Part shown: one piece after another, positions 1-6,798 of the stretch
Layout of the letters: every line of letters starts with the position of its first letter
Numbering within the stretch: the first letter of the stretch is position 1
NCBI GenBank assembly: GCA_934747325.1
Contig: CAKVGW010000057.1
Coordinates: 1 to 9,947 of the forward strand
Source: an uncultured Candidatus Melainabacteria bacterium
Lineage (GTDB): Bacteria > Cyanobacteriota > Vampirovibrionia > Gastranaerophilales > Gastranaerophilaceae
DNA: 9,947 nucleotides
Reading direction: 5' to 3'
Notes under the pieces: generated by a model
Told to the model about the DNA's origin: nothing
Databases searched by the model: none
Seen by the model: only the letters and a program-made list of their open reading frames with translations
Program-made: the position numbers and the translations under genes

Positions 1-19
1 ACGATTAAAAGAGGTAAAA

Positions 20-262
20 ATGGATCAAATTATTAAAGTAGCGTGGGAACTTAACGAAAACGCAGAAAACCGTTATAGATTGGTTTATGAAATCGCTGAA
101 CTTGCTAAAAAGTTAGTTGATGAAACTCAAATGAAAAAAGCCCGAGACGAGTTCGGATTTGAGGAAGCAGTTACAGATAATGCATATAAAAAGGAAAATC
201 CTGTTGAACATGCAATTATGGTAAAAGCTTCTGAGTCAGATGATACTGAACTTGTAGGCTAG
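20..262 (+). CDS. rpoZ: DNA-directed RNA polymerase omega subunit-like protein
   Basis: This small 80-residue protein looks like the omega subunit, which binds the beta-prime C-terminal region and helps RNA polymerase assemble. Seen in the sequence: an N-terminal helix with NRYRLV and a following AELAKKL stretch (about residues 17-32), then an acidic linker and NPVEHAI (about 60-66). These match the usual omega pattern of 'NRyxLV...AxxAxxL' followed by 'kPvxxAi'. The length fits short omega proteins of about 70-90 residues. The ATG at 20 is preceded by AGAGG at 10-14 with a 5-base spacer. The gene is monocistronic at its 3' end, because a strong terminator follows within 20 bases. The promoter lies outside the window. 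The call rests on a short, weakly conserved family, so a profile search could still reassign it. Confidence 0.72.
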   Translation: MDQIIKVAWELNENAENRYRLVYEIAELAKKLVDETQMKKARDEFGFEEAVTDNAYKKENPVEHAIMVKASESDDTELVG

Positions 263-280
263 TTTAACATCTTTAATTAA

Positions 281-311
281 AAAAGAACTTCCTATAAGGA
301 AGTTCTTTTTT
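281..311 (+). terminator. Rho-independent terminator after the omega-like gene
   Basis: A perfect 13-bp inverted repeat (281-293 with 297-309) with a 3-base ATA loop is built around GAACTTCCT and ends in a run of T. The left arm starts with A's, so the stem could also act weakly on the other strand. It closes the omega-subunit transcript 18 bases after the stop codon. Confidence 0.9.
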
Positions 312-312
312 A

Positions 313-406
313 TTGGGCAGGTTTTTATAAGCCCCCACCCAAATTTCTAAATTTCGAGCAGCAAGCTCTCAATTTGAAATTTTACCCTCCCCCTATAAAA
401 GGAGGG
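313..406. repeat. Cluster of three hairpins, possible extragenic palindromic element
   Basis: This stretch is locally rich in G/C runs inside very AT-rich surroundings. Hairpin 1 is weak: GGGC (315-318) with GCCC (331-334). Hairpin 2 spans 341-382 and is the best: 7 bp (AAATTTC/GAAATTT), then a one-base bulge, 5 bp, a 2x2 internal loop, and GAGC/GCTC closing an AGCAA loop. Hairpin 3 pairs CCCTCC (385-390) with GGAGGG (401-406) around a 10-base loop. No open frame of any size crosses it. The form resembles a REP- or MITE-like dispersed element or a structured leader for the downstream gene. Only one copy is visible in this window, so the repeat status is inferred. Confidence 0.5.
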
Positions 407-419
407 CAAAAAAGAAATA

Positions 420-435
420 TGTAACAATTTGTAAA
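420..435 (+). promoter_or_regulatory. Direct-repeat regulator-like box, TGTAAC-N4-TGTAAA
   Basis: Two TGTWAH half-sites (420-425 and 430-435) are spaced with a 10-base period, one helical turn, as expected for tandem binding by an OmpR/PhoB-family response regulator. WalR boxes (TGTWAH-N5-TGTWAH) and the cyanobacterial RpaB HLR1 box have this general shape, with HLR1 also at period 10. The site lies about 105 bases before the 430-residue membrane protein gene. A second site with the same layout is at 8112-8127. The regulator itself is not in the window, so the assignment is inference. Confidence 0.35.
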
Positions 436-489
436 AAGCATGGCAATTTTTTTTATTGACATTACTTAAGATGAAAGGAAGGTTGTAGT

Positions 490-537
490 ATGGACAAGCA
501 CAGCAAAAAATTAATGAACCTTAAATGGGGGTTGTAG
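490..537 (+). CDS. 15-residue mini-ORF, possible leader peptide
   Basis: A 15-codon frame begins MDKHSKK and ends KWGL, closing with TAG at 535-537. It is preceded by a strong Shine-Dalgarno, AAGGAAGG at 475-482, 7 bases before the ATG. Its last codons overlap the GGGGG (527-531) that would serve as ribosome-binding site for the next gene, whose ATG lies 4 bases after this stop. That layout suits translational coupling or a regulatory leader peptide. The words around both starts look duplicated: GGTTGTAG occurs at 481-488 and again at 530-537. The peptide matches nothing I recognise, and so short a frame could be accidental. The strong ribosome-binding site is the main support. Confidence 0.4.
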   Translation: MDKHSKKLMNLKWGL

Positions 538-541
538 AATT

Positions 542-1834
542 ATGATGATTAATCCGGCTAAAATATATTCTACATTAGGAAACCCTAATTCACTTGTGCC
601 ATTGGGCGTAAAAGATATTTCAAGCTGTGTGGGCATGACAGCAGGTTCATACGCAACAGGAAAAGAAGAAGGTTTTGACAGATTTATTGACGAATTTGGA
701 ACAGAGACTTTATGGCTAGGCGGAATTCCATCTCTTAAATGGCTTTATGATAAAACTGTATTCAAAGCTTTTGGGTTAGACGCAAAAATCGACCCAAGAA
801 ACCTAAAAGACATGGAGATGTTTGAGAAGGCTAAAAAGTATGCGCCGACTGATGAAATAAAGAATAACTTAGAAAAAGCCGGCAAAAACAAAAGATTATT
901 TAAGAACCTTGCAGCTACAAAGTTCTTCACTTCCACTATTATCGCTGCAGGCGCTTATATAGGTTTAACAAAATTAAAACAATACTATACCGACCAAAAA
1001 ATAAGAAAAAATCTGATTAAAGAGTATCAAGCAGAAGTTAAAAAGAAAGAAGCTGAAAACAAACAGGACGTAACAAAAACTAAAGAACCATCGTTTAAAG
1101 GTTTAGGCAAAATTGTAGAAGAATTCGCATTTTCTCCTGTTAAAAACATGTATATTTTAGATGGTTTTATTACAGCGGAAAGGCTTAAGGACTCAAGAAC
1201 ATCTCAAGAATTCGCAGGATATGCAATTAAAGAAGGTTCTGTGCTTCTTTTCTTGTATTATGCAGGCAAAAGAATTCAGCAATTTATGGAAAATTCTGCA
1301 AAGAAGAACCACAACAAATCAATTACTTTAGATTCAAGAGTTTTGGAAAGTGAAAATTTGAAGAAAATTTTCCAAGATGGAAGCATTGAACAAAGTATCA
1401 AAGCGTTTAATAATGCAAAATCTTCAAACAGTAAATTGTATGAATTTTTACACGAAAATCCTGATAACGAAGTTGTAAAAATTGCAAAACAGTCTGACAT
1501 ACTAACAACTTACAAAAAAACAAATAAAATTGATTCAAGAGCGTTTGTAGATTTTGAAGAAGTTAAAGGTGTTAACGACAAACTTGCAGAATTGTACGGA
1601 CAATATAAAGATGCGATAAAAAAAGGTGAAAGCACAGATAGTTTCTTTAATAAAGTTAGAAAATTGAAAAGAAGCTCTATTAACATGAACATAGGCGCTT
1701 GTGTCCTAGCATTAGGTGTTATAACTCCTGCAATAATGTTATTAAAGAGAATGACAGACAAATCAGGTCCTGAATTCCAAACAAAAAAAGAGATTAAGGA
1801 ACAGTTGATAAAAGAAGGTGTTATTCAAGCTTAG
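542..1834 (+). CDS. Uncharacterised 430-residue membrane protein
   Basis: I cannot assign a function. The N-terminus has no cleavable signal peptide. It carries a polar/aromatic region with FDRFIDEFGTE (about 45-55) followed by a hydrophobic patch, LWLGGIPSLKWLYD (57-70). Likely membrane segments lie at about 126-146, 230-248 and 381-402. Between and after them are lysine/glutamate-rich helical stretches, notably about 150-180 (possible coiled coil) and the C-terminal 405-425. The first and last membrane segments are each followed by a similar basic/charged helix (KIRKNLIKEY; KKEIKEQLIKEG). ATG at 542 and a second ATG at 545 are both possible, with GGGGG at 527-531 upstream of each. The gene stands alone between a mini-ORF leader and a bidirectional terminator. 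The style recalls hypothetical proteins of Gastranaerophilales genomes, but this is memory, not a search. Confidence 0.85.
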   Translation: MMINPAKIYSTLGNPNSLVPLGVKDISSCVGMTAGSYATGKEEGFDRFIDEFGTETLWLGGIPSLKWLYDKTVFKAFGLDAKIDPRNLKDMEMFEKAKKYAPTDEIKNNLEKAGKNKRLFKNLAATKFFTSTIIAAGAYIGLTKLKQYYTDQKIRKNLIKEYQAEVKKKEAENKQDVTKTKEPSFKGLGKIVEEFAFSPVKNMYILDGFITAERLKDSRTSQEFAGYAIKEGSVLLFLYYAGKRIQQFMENSAKKNHNKSITLDSRVLESENLKKIFQDGSIEQSIKAFNNAKSSNSKLYEFLHENPDNEVVKIAKQSDILTTYKKTNKIDSRAFVDFEEVKGVNDKLAELYGQYKDAIKKGESTDSFFNKVRKLKRSSINMNIGACVLALGVITPAIMLLKRMTDKSGPEFQTKKEIKEQLIKEGVIQA

Positions 1835-1856
1835 AAACGATAAACATAAAAAAATA

Positions 1857-1891
1857 AAAAATGGCGGAATGCAAAGCATTCCGCCATTTTT
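1857..1891. terminator. Bidirectional terminator between convergent genes
   Basis: A perfect 16-bp stem (1857-1872 with 1876-1891) has the GC-rich core TGGCGGAATGC and a 3-base AAA loop. It is flanked by A's on the left and T's on the right, so each strand reads a stem followed by a T-run. It serves the 430-residue membrane protein gene from the left and malQ from the right. Confidence 0.92.
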
Positions 1892-1909
1892 AGACTTTAT
1901 TAAAACCGA

Positions 1910-3778
1910 CTAACCTAATTTTTCAATCAAGCTTGCGTGTTTTGACGCAAATTCTTTACCTCTTGCAATAATTGCAGCTTTTAATAATGCATGCAAATCA
2001 ATTGGTTGAAGTTCTTGATAATTGTTTGGAAGTCTAAGTGACCAGTTTTGATCACCTGATGTTCCTGGTCTATTATATACATCATTAATTTGGAAATAAT
2101 CAGTGAAGAACATTTGAACATTTCTTGCTTTTGATGCAAAAATTTCTGTTAATTTAACAAATCTCAAATATTCTTTATCTTGAGTAAGTCTAACAATAAT
2201 ATCATCTTTGTTTTCAGCTTCTGCAAACAAATCTTCAACAAGGTTTTTAGCGTGCAAATAACCTTCGTGAGTATTAATCATGCTTTCAGCCCACATAGAA
2301 ATCGGTAAATTGTCGTGAGTACCAACCATGTTCCAAACGTGTTCAGTAATATTTTTACATCTGTATGGATGTTCAGGTTTTTCAGGAACTACAAACTGAG
2401 TTAATCTCATACCTTGCAATTCGTATTTCTTCATTACAGCGTCAACAGGGTTTGTTAAAGTACCTAAATCTTCACAAACAATTGCATTTTTATCCATACC
2501 GCATTCTTTTGCAGCTGCAATAACAATTTTTTCAATCAATCTGCCGTAAAGTTTAATTTGTTCTTCTGATAAAGTTTTAACTCTTTTTTCTTTATCTGCT
2601 TCTAGTGACCAATCTAAATCTTCATTTCTTGCAATTGCATATCTTGAAAGTTCAGGATGTTCAGGAGAAGAATATAATCTTCCAGCGCCTTCTTCGCACA
2701 TTGGTTTTCTGCCAACTTTATAAACCCAAGGGTCAATCAAACCAACGATGTGGTCAATTCTAACACCACCAGGGTTTTCTTTGAACATTTTGTGGTAAAG
2801 ATTTTTCATTAAGATGCCGCCTTCGCCCAAAGAACCGTCAGCATTGAACATTTTGTCAGGATCCATTACAGGGAAGCCCCAAGCTTGACCGTCTTTTGAG
2901 AAATAATCAGGAGGGCAACCTAAGTACCAACCTTCTAAGAATAATGATTGATAAGCCCAAGCATCTCTATCTGAAAATGCAACTTGACGGTCTGCAATCA
3001 TTTTAATACCTTTTGATAACGCAAATTTCTTAGTTTCTTCGTTTTGAATTTCTAAAACAAATTGACAGAACTTGTAGAATTCTATTTCATCTTCGTATTT
3101 TTTTCTGATATCTGCAATTCTTGCTTCAGCGGCTTTCTTTTCTTCTTCTGATTTTGGATTCATCAAGTTTTTATCTGATTCATTTTTCCAAGTGTACCAA
3201 AAATCATTGTCATTTTCTAAAGAAAGTGCTTCATACAAAGAGTCATTATCCAACCAGAATGCATTTTCTTTTTTAAATTTTTCAAAATCTTTCTTCAATG
3301 AAGAACCGAAAAGTCCACCATGAATTTCTTTAAAATTATTCCAAGCTTCTTTAAGAGCTTCATTTTGAGCCTTCATAATATATGAATAAGCTGTTTTGCC
3401 TTGATTTTGGTTAGGATTACCTGCAACAACTTTTTCAAAGGTTTCTTGAGAAAGAATATTATCCCATTTTTTCTCTGTTAATTGTTTAAGGTCAATAAAC
3501 AAAGGGTTGCCTGAGAAAATTGTACCTGTATAAGGTGAAGAGTCTGTGCTCTTAGTCTTACCCGCAGGTCCAAGTTGAATTGCGTTAAAAATCCCATGAG
3601 CATAGTCAATCAATCCGTGACCTGATTCAGAATTGAATGTTCCAAATCCTGTATCTTCACCATCTTTAGATGGAAAACTGCTTCCGTGAATAATTAATGC
3701 AAAATTATCTTTGCCAAGTGCTTTTAATGCTTCTGACACAAGTTTAGCGTCAGCTTTTTTTGATGTTAAACAGACCAT
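1910..3778 (-). CDS. malQ: 4-alpha-glucanotransferase (GH77, amylomaltase / D-enzyme)
   Basis: The cytoplasmic enzyme transfers segments of alpha-1,4-glucan between chains, releasing glucose and remodelling maltodextrin or glycogen. GH77 landmarks appear in order: IHGSSFPS near residues 30-37 (usual 'LHptSLPs'); AWAYQSLF (273-280); GCPPDYF with GQAWGFP (287-303); nucleophile D342 in RIDH (340-343); acid/base E436 in CEDLG (435-439); transition-state Asp D489 in GTHDN (486-490); and RPGTSGDQNW near 570-579. All three catalytic carboxylates are therefore present. At 622 residues it is longer than the compact bacterial amylomaltases (about 500), with a charged helical insertion at about 130-250. 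The second position of the usual GAPPD motif is Cys. Start: ATG with AAGGAG (3788-3793) nine bases upstream. It follows the HAD gene on the same strand by 88 bases but has its own promoter. Confidence 0.93.
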   Translation of the reverse strand: MVCLTSKKADAKLVSEALKALGKDNFALIIHGSSFPSKDGEDTGFGTFNSESGHGLIDYAHGIFNAIQLGPAGKTKSTDSSPYTGTIFSGNPLFIDLKQLTEKKWDNILSQETFEKVVAGNPNQNQGKTAYSYIMKAQNEALKEAWNNFKEIHGGLFGSSLKKDFEKFKKENAFWLDNDSLYEALSLENDNDFWYTWKNESDKNLMNPKSEEEKKAAEARIADIRKKYEDEIEFYKFCQFVLEIQNEETKKFALSKGIKMIADRQVAFSDRDAWAYQSLFLEGWYLGCPPDYFSKDGQAWGFPVMDPDKMFNADGSLGEGGILMKNLYHKMFKENPGGVRIDHIVGLIDPWVYKVGRKPMCEEGAGRLYSSPEHPELSRYAIARNEDLDWSLEADKEKRVKTLSEEQIKLYGRLIEKIVIAAAKECGMDKNAIVCEDLGTLTNPVDAVMKKYELQGMRLTQFVVPEKPEHPYRCKNITEHVWNMVGTHDNLPISMWAESMINTHEGYLHAKNLVEDLFAEAENKDDIIVRLTQDKEYLRFVKLTEIFASKARNVQMFFTDYFQINDVYNRPGTSGDQNWSLRLPNNYQELQPIDLHALLKAAIIARGKEFASKHASLIEKLG

Positions 3779-3811
3779 AAATATTTACTCCTTATTTCTC
3801 TTCTGAAATTA

Positions 3812-3840
3812 AGTGTATCATTTACAAAATTTTATTTCAA
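3812..3840 (-). promoter_or_regulatory. Sigma-70-type promoter for malQ
   Basis: On the minus strand, TTGAAA (3835-3840, five of six -35 consensus bases) is followed by a 17-base spacer and TACACT (3812-3817, four of six -10 bases). The predicted start near 3805 leaves a leader of about 26 bases holding the AAGGAG ribosome-binding site. malQ can thus be expressed separately from the upstream TolC-HAD pair, with possible readthrough because no terminator is visible in between. Confidence 0.6.
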
Positions 3841-3866
3841 TAAATATAAAGGAGTTGTAACAATGT

Positions 3867-4655
3867 TTAGAGCGTAATAAATTTTTCCATAGCTTTTTTA
3901 AAGCCATCATTGTAAACCGTATCTGTTACATAATCCGCAATGGACTTCAACTCTTCAGTCGCATTACCCATCGCAACTTTTATTCCGCCTGCTTTTAAAA
4001 GCGCAATATCATTGTTTTGGTCGCCAATAGTCAAGGTTTCAGCCTCATCAATCCCCCAATATTTTTGCAAAAATTTAACTGCACAATATTTCGAACCTTC
4101 TTTGTTAGAAAATTCCAAAAAATAAGGTGTTGATTTAATTATGTACAAATCAGGAAAAACTTTTGGTAATTCTTTTTCGAATTTGTCAATTTTTTCAGGA
4201 TGATTATAATCTATCGCAAGTAATTTATTTACACTATTTTTTTCTACATCACAAAAAGATTTTATTGTGTATTTTGTATGCAAATTATTGCAATAACGCT
4301 CGATTTCAGGACACTTTGATTCCGAATACAAAATATCATCATTATATAAATTCAAATGTATATTTTCTGACTTTGCCCAATCAATTACTCTTTGCGCTTG
4401 TTCTTCCGTCAGACATCTTTTATAAAGCGTTTCTCCATTATATTTTACTAGTCCGCCTTGATAAGAAATAACAGGAGTATCAAGTCCTAAATCTTGGGCA
4501 ATAAGTTCAGCAGCAGCGTTCATTCTACCTGTAACAAGGACTACTTTAATCCCTTTTTGGCAAAGCTCTTTTATACATTTTTTCACACCTTCGGTAAAAT
4601 TACCTTCCGGTATCAAAATTGTACCGTCAATATCAGTTGCAACAAGTTTTATCAT
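3867..4655 (-). CDS. HAD-superfamily hydrolase, Cof / HAD-IIB type phosphatase
   Basis: A 262-residue cytoplasmic phosphatase-like protein. HAD motifs are complete: motif I DIDGT with nucleophile D8 and general acid/base D10; motif II VLVTGR with T42 and R44; the conserved Lys of motif III, probably K189 in KEGSKY; and motif IV GDQNND with metal ligands D212 and D216. The long segment between motifs II and III (about 70-190) is the alpha/beta C2-type cap of the HAD-IIB (Cof/YidA) group, which dephosphorylates sugar phosphates and related cofactors such as FMN or PLP. The substrate cannot be read from sequence. The ATG overlaps the stop codon of the upstream TolC-like gene (ATGA, 4652-4655) and has GAGGA at 4662-4666, six bases away, so the two are co-transcribed and probably translationally coupled. 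A sugar role would suit the downstream malQ, but this is inference. Confidence 0.92.
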   Translation of the reverse strand: MIKLVATDIDGTILIPEGNFTEGVKKCIKELCQKGIKVVLVTGRMNAAAELIAQDLGLDTPVISYQGGLVKYNGETLYKRCLTEEQAQRVIDWAKSENIHLNLYNDDILYSESKCPEIERYCNNLHTKYTIKSFCDVEKNSVNKLLAIDYNHPEKIDKFEKELPKVFPDLYIIKSTPYFLEFSNKEGSKYCAVKFLQKYWGIDEAETLTIGDQNNDIALLKAGGIKVAMGNATEELKSIADYVTDTVYNDGFKKAMEKFITL

Positions 4656-5914
4656 AATAATTCCTCTTCAATCAAGATATCATGCCCGATATCCTGCATA
4701 AGTTCTAAATAAGAATAAAAGTGTCTTGACATTGCCGTCAAATATTGGCTCAAAACTTCTTGATGACCATTTTCGTTGATTACCAAATCGGTATAAGAGT
4801 TTTTGCCTTTAATATAACCTTCGGTCGAAAGTTTTACGATTTTTTTCGAATCTTCAAGAATTTTTTTTGAGTGCTCCATATTTTCAGCCGAATATTTAAA
4901 CGTATTGTAATCTTTTTTTAATTCATACTTCAATTGATATTCATAAGCTTTCTTGCTTGCTTTGCTTCTTTCTAAATAAATTTGTGCCTTCTGAATTTCA
5001 GGCGTAAAATTATACAAAATAGGCACATCAATAGTTCCACCAACAAACGCACCGCCAAAATCGTTTGGAGCATTTCTATGCGCTTGCCAAGCATAACCTC
5101 CGGCAACGCTAATATCTGGTACACGATTTCTTTTTGCCATTGTAACTTCAAGCTCTGATTTATCAATATTCTTTTGAGAAATTTTAACCATATAACTATA
5201 TTGAAGTGCAATGTTTTCTAAGAAATTGTATTCAGGAAGTCGAATATTCAGAAACGCCCAATTCCCGAGCAATGACGATTCTTTTGTGTCATACATAACA
5301 CTATCATCGCCAGTATTTAATATTTTATTTAACTCAAATTGTTTTGCTAATAAATTTGCTTTAGTGTGATTTACCGCAATTAACTGCTGTGCATATTGAA
5401 TATCAGCCTTCAAGTTATCAATCTCATAAGACGGATATTTTGGTTTGTCAGTTGTAATTTGAACCAAATGTTTAAACAGTTTCAAACGTTCTTCTTGAAT
5501 ACTATAAACTGATTTTGCATAAAGAATATCAAAATAAGCCTGCATTATTTGTAATTTATAATTATGTTCAGCTTGTTTTAATTCGGTTTCTTTAATATTA
5601 TAAGCTTCTATTGCGACTTTTTTCCTGATTCCACGCTTTAGAACTTCTATCGGTAATGCAACACCTGCTTGCGAAGAGTTGCCAAGCGCAACATTCCCCA
5701 TTACAATATTTGATTGAATTTGCGGGTTTTGAAGACGATTTGCAATTTTAATATCTTTTTCGGCTGCCTTAAGTTCCATTCGCTTAATCTTTAAATCACA
5801 ATTTTGCTTAAGACCTATTTGTACCATTGTGTCTAAGTCAACGTTTTTAACATTTGCAAACGCCGAAACTTGTACTGCCATTATTAAAATTAGTGTAAAA
5901 ATAAATCTCTTCAT
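4652..5914 (-). CDS. TolC-family outer membrane efflux protein
   Basis: A predicted 420-residue outer-membrane channel subunit of the OEP family, the outer part of tripartite efflux or type I secretion. Residues 1-20 form a signal peptide (MKR, hydrophobic core, then a cleavage site after VSAFA). Two OEP half-repeats follow, each with long amphipathic helices and a strand motif: VALPIEVLKRG (about 85-95) and GTIDVPILYNF (about 293-303). QAYFDILYAK (125-134) and GYIKGKNSYTDL (366-377) are typical of the family. I start at the ATG of MKRF (5912-5914) because it gives a normal signal peptide. A longer frame from a TTG at 5947 would add 11 residues that spoil the n-region. No Shine-Dalgarno precedes the ATG; an extended -10 lies 8 bases upstream. 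No inner-membrane pump or periplasmic adaptor is encoded nearby. Confidence 0.88.
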   Translation of the reverse strand: MKRFIFTLILIMAVQVSAFANVKNVDLDTMVQIGLKQNCDLKIKRMELKAAEKDIKIANRLQNPQIQSNIVMGNVALGNSSQAGVALPIEVLKRGIRKKVAIEAYNIKETELKQAEHNYKLQIMQAYFDILYAKSVYSIQEERLKLFKHLVQITTDKPKYPSYEIDNLKADIQYAQQLIAVNHTKANLLAKQFELNKILNTGDDSVMYDTKESSLLGNWAFLNIRLPEYNFLENIALQYSYMVKISQKNIDKSELEVTMAKRNRVPDISVAGGYAWQAHRNAPNDFGGAFVGGTIDVPILYNFTPEIQKAQIYLERSKASKKAYEYQLKYELKKDYNTFKYSAENMEHSKKILEDSKKIVKLSTEGYIKGKNSYTDLVINENGHQEVLSQYLTAMSRHFYSYLELMQDIGHDILIEEELL

Positions 5915-5922
5915 ACAAGGAT

Positions 5923-5931
5923 ATTTTAGCA
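5923..5931 (-). promoter_or_regulatory. Extended -10 element for the TolC-like gene
   Basis: The minus strand reads TGCTAAAAT, a TGn-extended -10 with TAAAAT at 5923-5928. Only 8 bases separate it from the ATG at 5914, so transcription would begin at or within about two bases of the start codon. No good -35 is present, which the TGn extension could offset. Confidence 0.5.
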
Positions 5932-5958
5932 TAAAATAATTAAACAAAATTTTTATCT

Positions 5959-5964
5959 TATAAT
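5959..5964 (+). promoter_or_regulatory. Consensus -10 (TATAAT) for the EamA-family gene
   Basis: A perfect TATAAT is followed by exactly six bases and then the ATG at 5971, placing the expected start of transcription on the start codon. The -35 region at a 16-18-base spacing (around 5935-5942) is plain AT sequence without a clear match. No Shine-Dalgarno is present. Confidence 0.5.
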
Positions 5965-5970
5965 TTAATC

Positions 5971-6798
5971 ATGCTAAGTACTTGTATCGGAATTCTAATA
6001 AGAATTTTTTCAAACTCATACCTGAATGTGTTTCAGAAAATCTTGACTCAAAAGAATCAAAAATCATCTGTTATAAATTTTTACACATATTTAGGTCTAT
6101 CAATTTGCGGTTTGTTTTTTCTTAACAAACTTACATTCTCTAGTGGGATACTTATTAACGTCATTATAATGGGATTTTTAGGTTCGCTCGGGAATTATTT
6201 TATAATCAAAGCACTTTCTCTTGGAGATTTATCCGCGATTGCGCCTATAAATTCATACAAGCCGATTGTTGCTATGATTATAGGATTTTTATATCTAAAA
6301 GAAATTCCGAGTCTTACCGCTTTTTTAGGCATTGCTTTAATCATATTCGGCACATATTTTGTTCTAGGTACAAAATCTCAAACTGCAATAAATTCAAAAG
6401 CTATTTTATATAGAGTTTTTGCCTTGATTTTTTCAGGAACGGAAGCAATTTTTATAAAGAAAATTATTCTACTTTCAGGAATAACAAATGCATTCTTTTT
6501 GTGGGCATTTTCAGGATTATTTTTTTCATTATTATTTTTAACAATTTCACGACACAAACCACAAATAAAATCTTACAAACATCAAATTCTCTTAGTTTTA
6601 GCCGTTGGAATTATGCAATATTCTACGAACTATGTTTTCGCAAGAATGAACGTGTCATACGCATTGGCTTTATTCCAACTTTCCACAATTTTGAGCGTAT
6701 TTTTAGGCGCAAATTTATTCAAAGAAGAAAACTTCAAAGAAAAACTTATAGGTTCAATAATTATGGCAATCGGCGCGATTATAATTATTCTATGTTAA
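5971..6798 (+). CDS. EamA/DMT-family transporter
   Basis: A 275-residue integral inner-membrane protein with about ten hydrophobic segments arranged as two EamA half-repeats, roughly residues 5-132 and 146-274. Each half ends in the family's typical layout: ALSLGDLSAIAP then GFLYLKEIPS and GIALIIFGTYF in the first; YALALFQLSTILSVFLGA, NLFKEENF and GSIIMAIGAIII in the second. The conserved acidic residue of the last loop (KE at 110-111 and 251-252) is present in both. Drug/metabolite transporters of this type export amino acids or other metabolites, but the substrate is not predictable here. The gene is divergent from the TolC-like gene, with a 56-bp shared promoter region, and overlaps tag tail to tail by 4 bp. 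It lacks a Shine-Dalgarno and sits directly after a consensus -10. Confidence 0.88.
   Translation: MLSTCIGILIRIFSNSYLNVFQKILTQKNQKSSVINFYTYLGLSICGLFFLNKLTFSSGILINVIIMGFLGSLGNYFIIKALSLGDLSAIAPINSYKPIVAMIIGFLYLKEIPSLTAFLGIALIIFGTYFVLGTKSQTAINSKAILYRVFALIFSGTEAIFIKKIILLSGITNAFFLWAFSGLFFSLLFLTISRHKPQIKSYKHQILLVLAVGIMQYSTNYVFARMNVSYALALFQLSTILSVFLGANLFKEENFKEKLIGSIIMAIGAIIIILC

Noticed and set aside
456..461. Perfect TTGACA upstream of the mini-ORF, resembling a -35 element
   Set aside because: No acceptable -10 lies 16-18 bases downstream (the sequence there is around AAGGTT), so I do not call a promoter from it.
3856..3861. A further TGTAAC half-site near the end of the HAD gene
   Set aside because: The position expected for a second half-site reads TTTAGA, a poor match, so it does not form a paired box.
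4163..4471. Open frame on the plus strand opposite the HAD gene
   Set aside because: It is antisense to a gene with complete HAD motifs, has no ribosome-binding site and encodes a composition typical of a shadow frame.
5915..5947. Longer TolC-like start at a TTG (5947) or an in-frame ATG (5932)
   Set aside because: Neither has a ribosome-binding site, and both add residues that disrupt a normal signal peptide; the ATG at 5914 gives MKR followed by a hydrophobic core.
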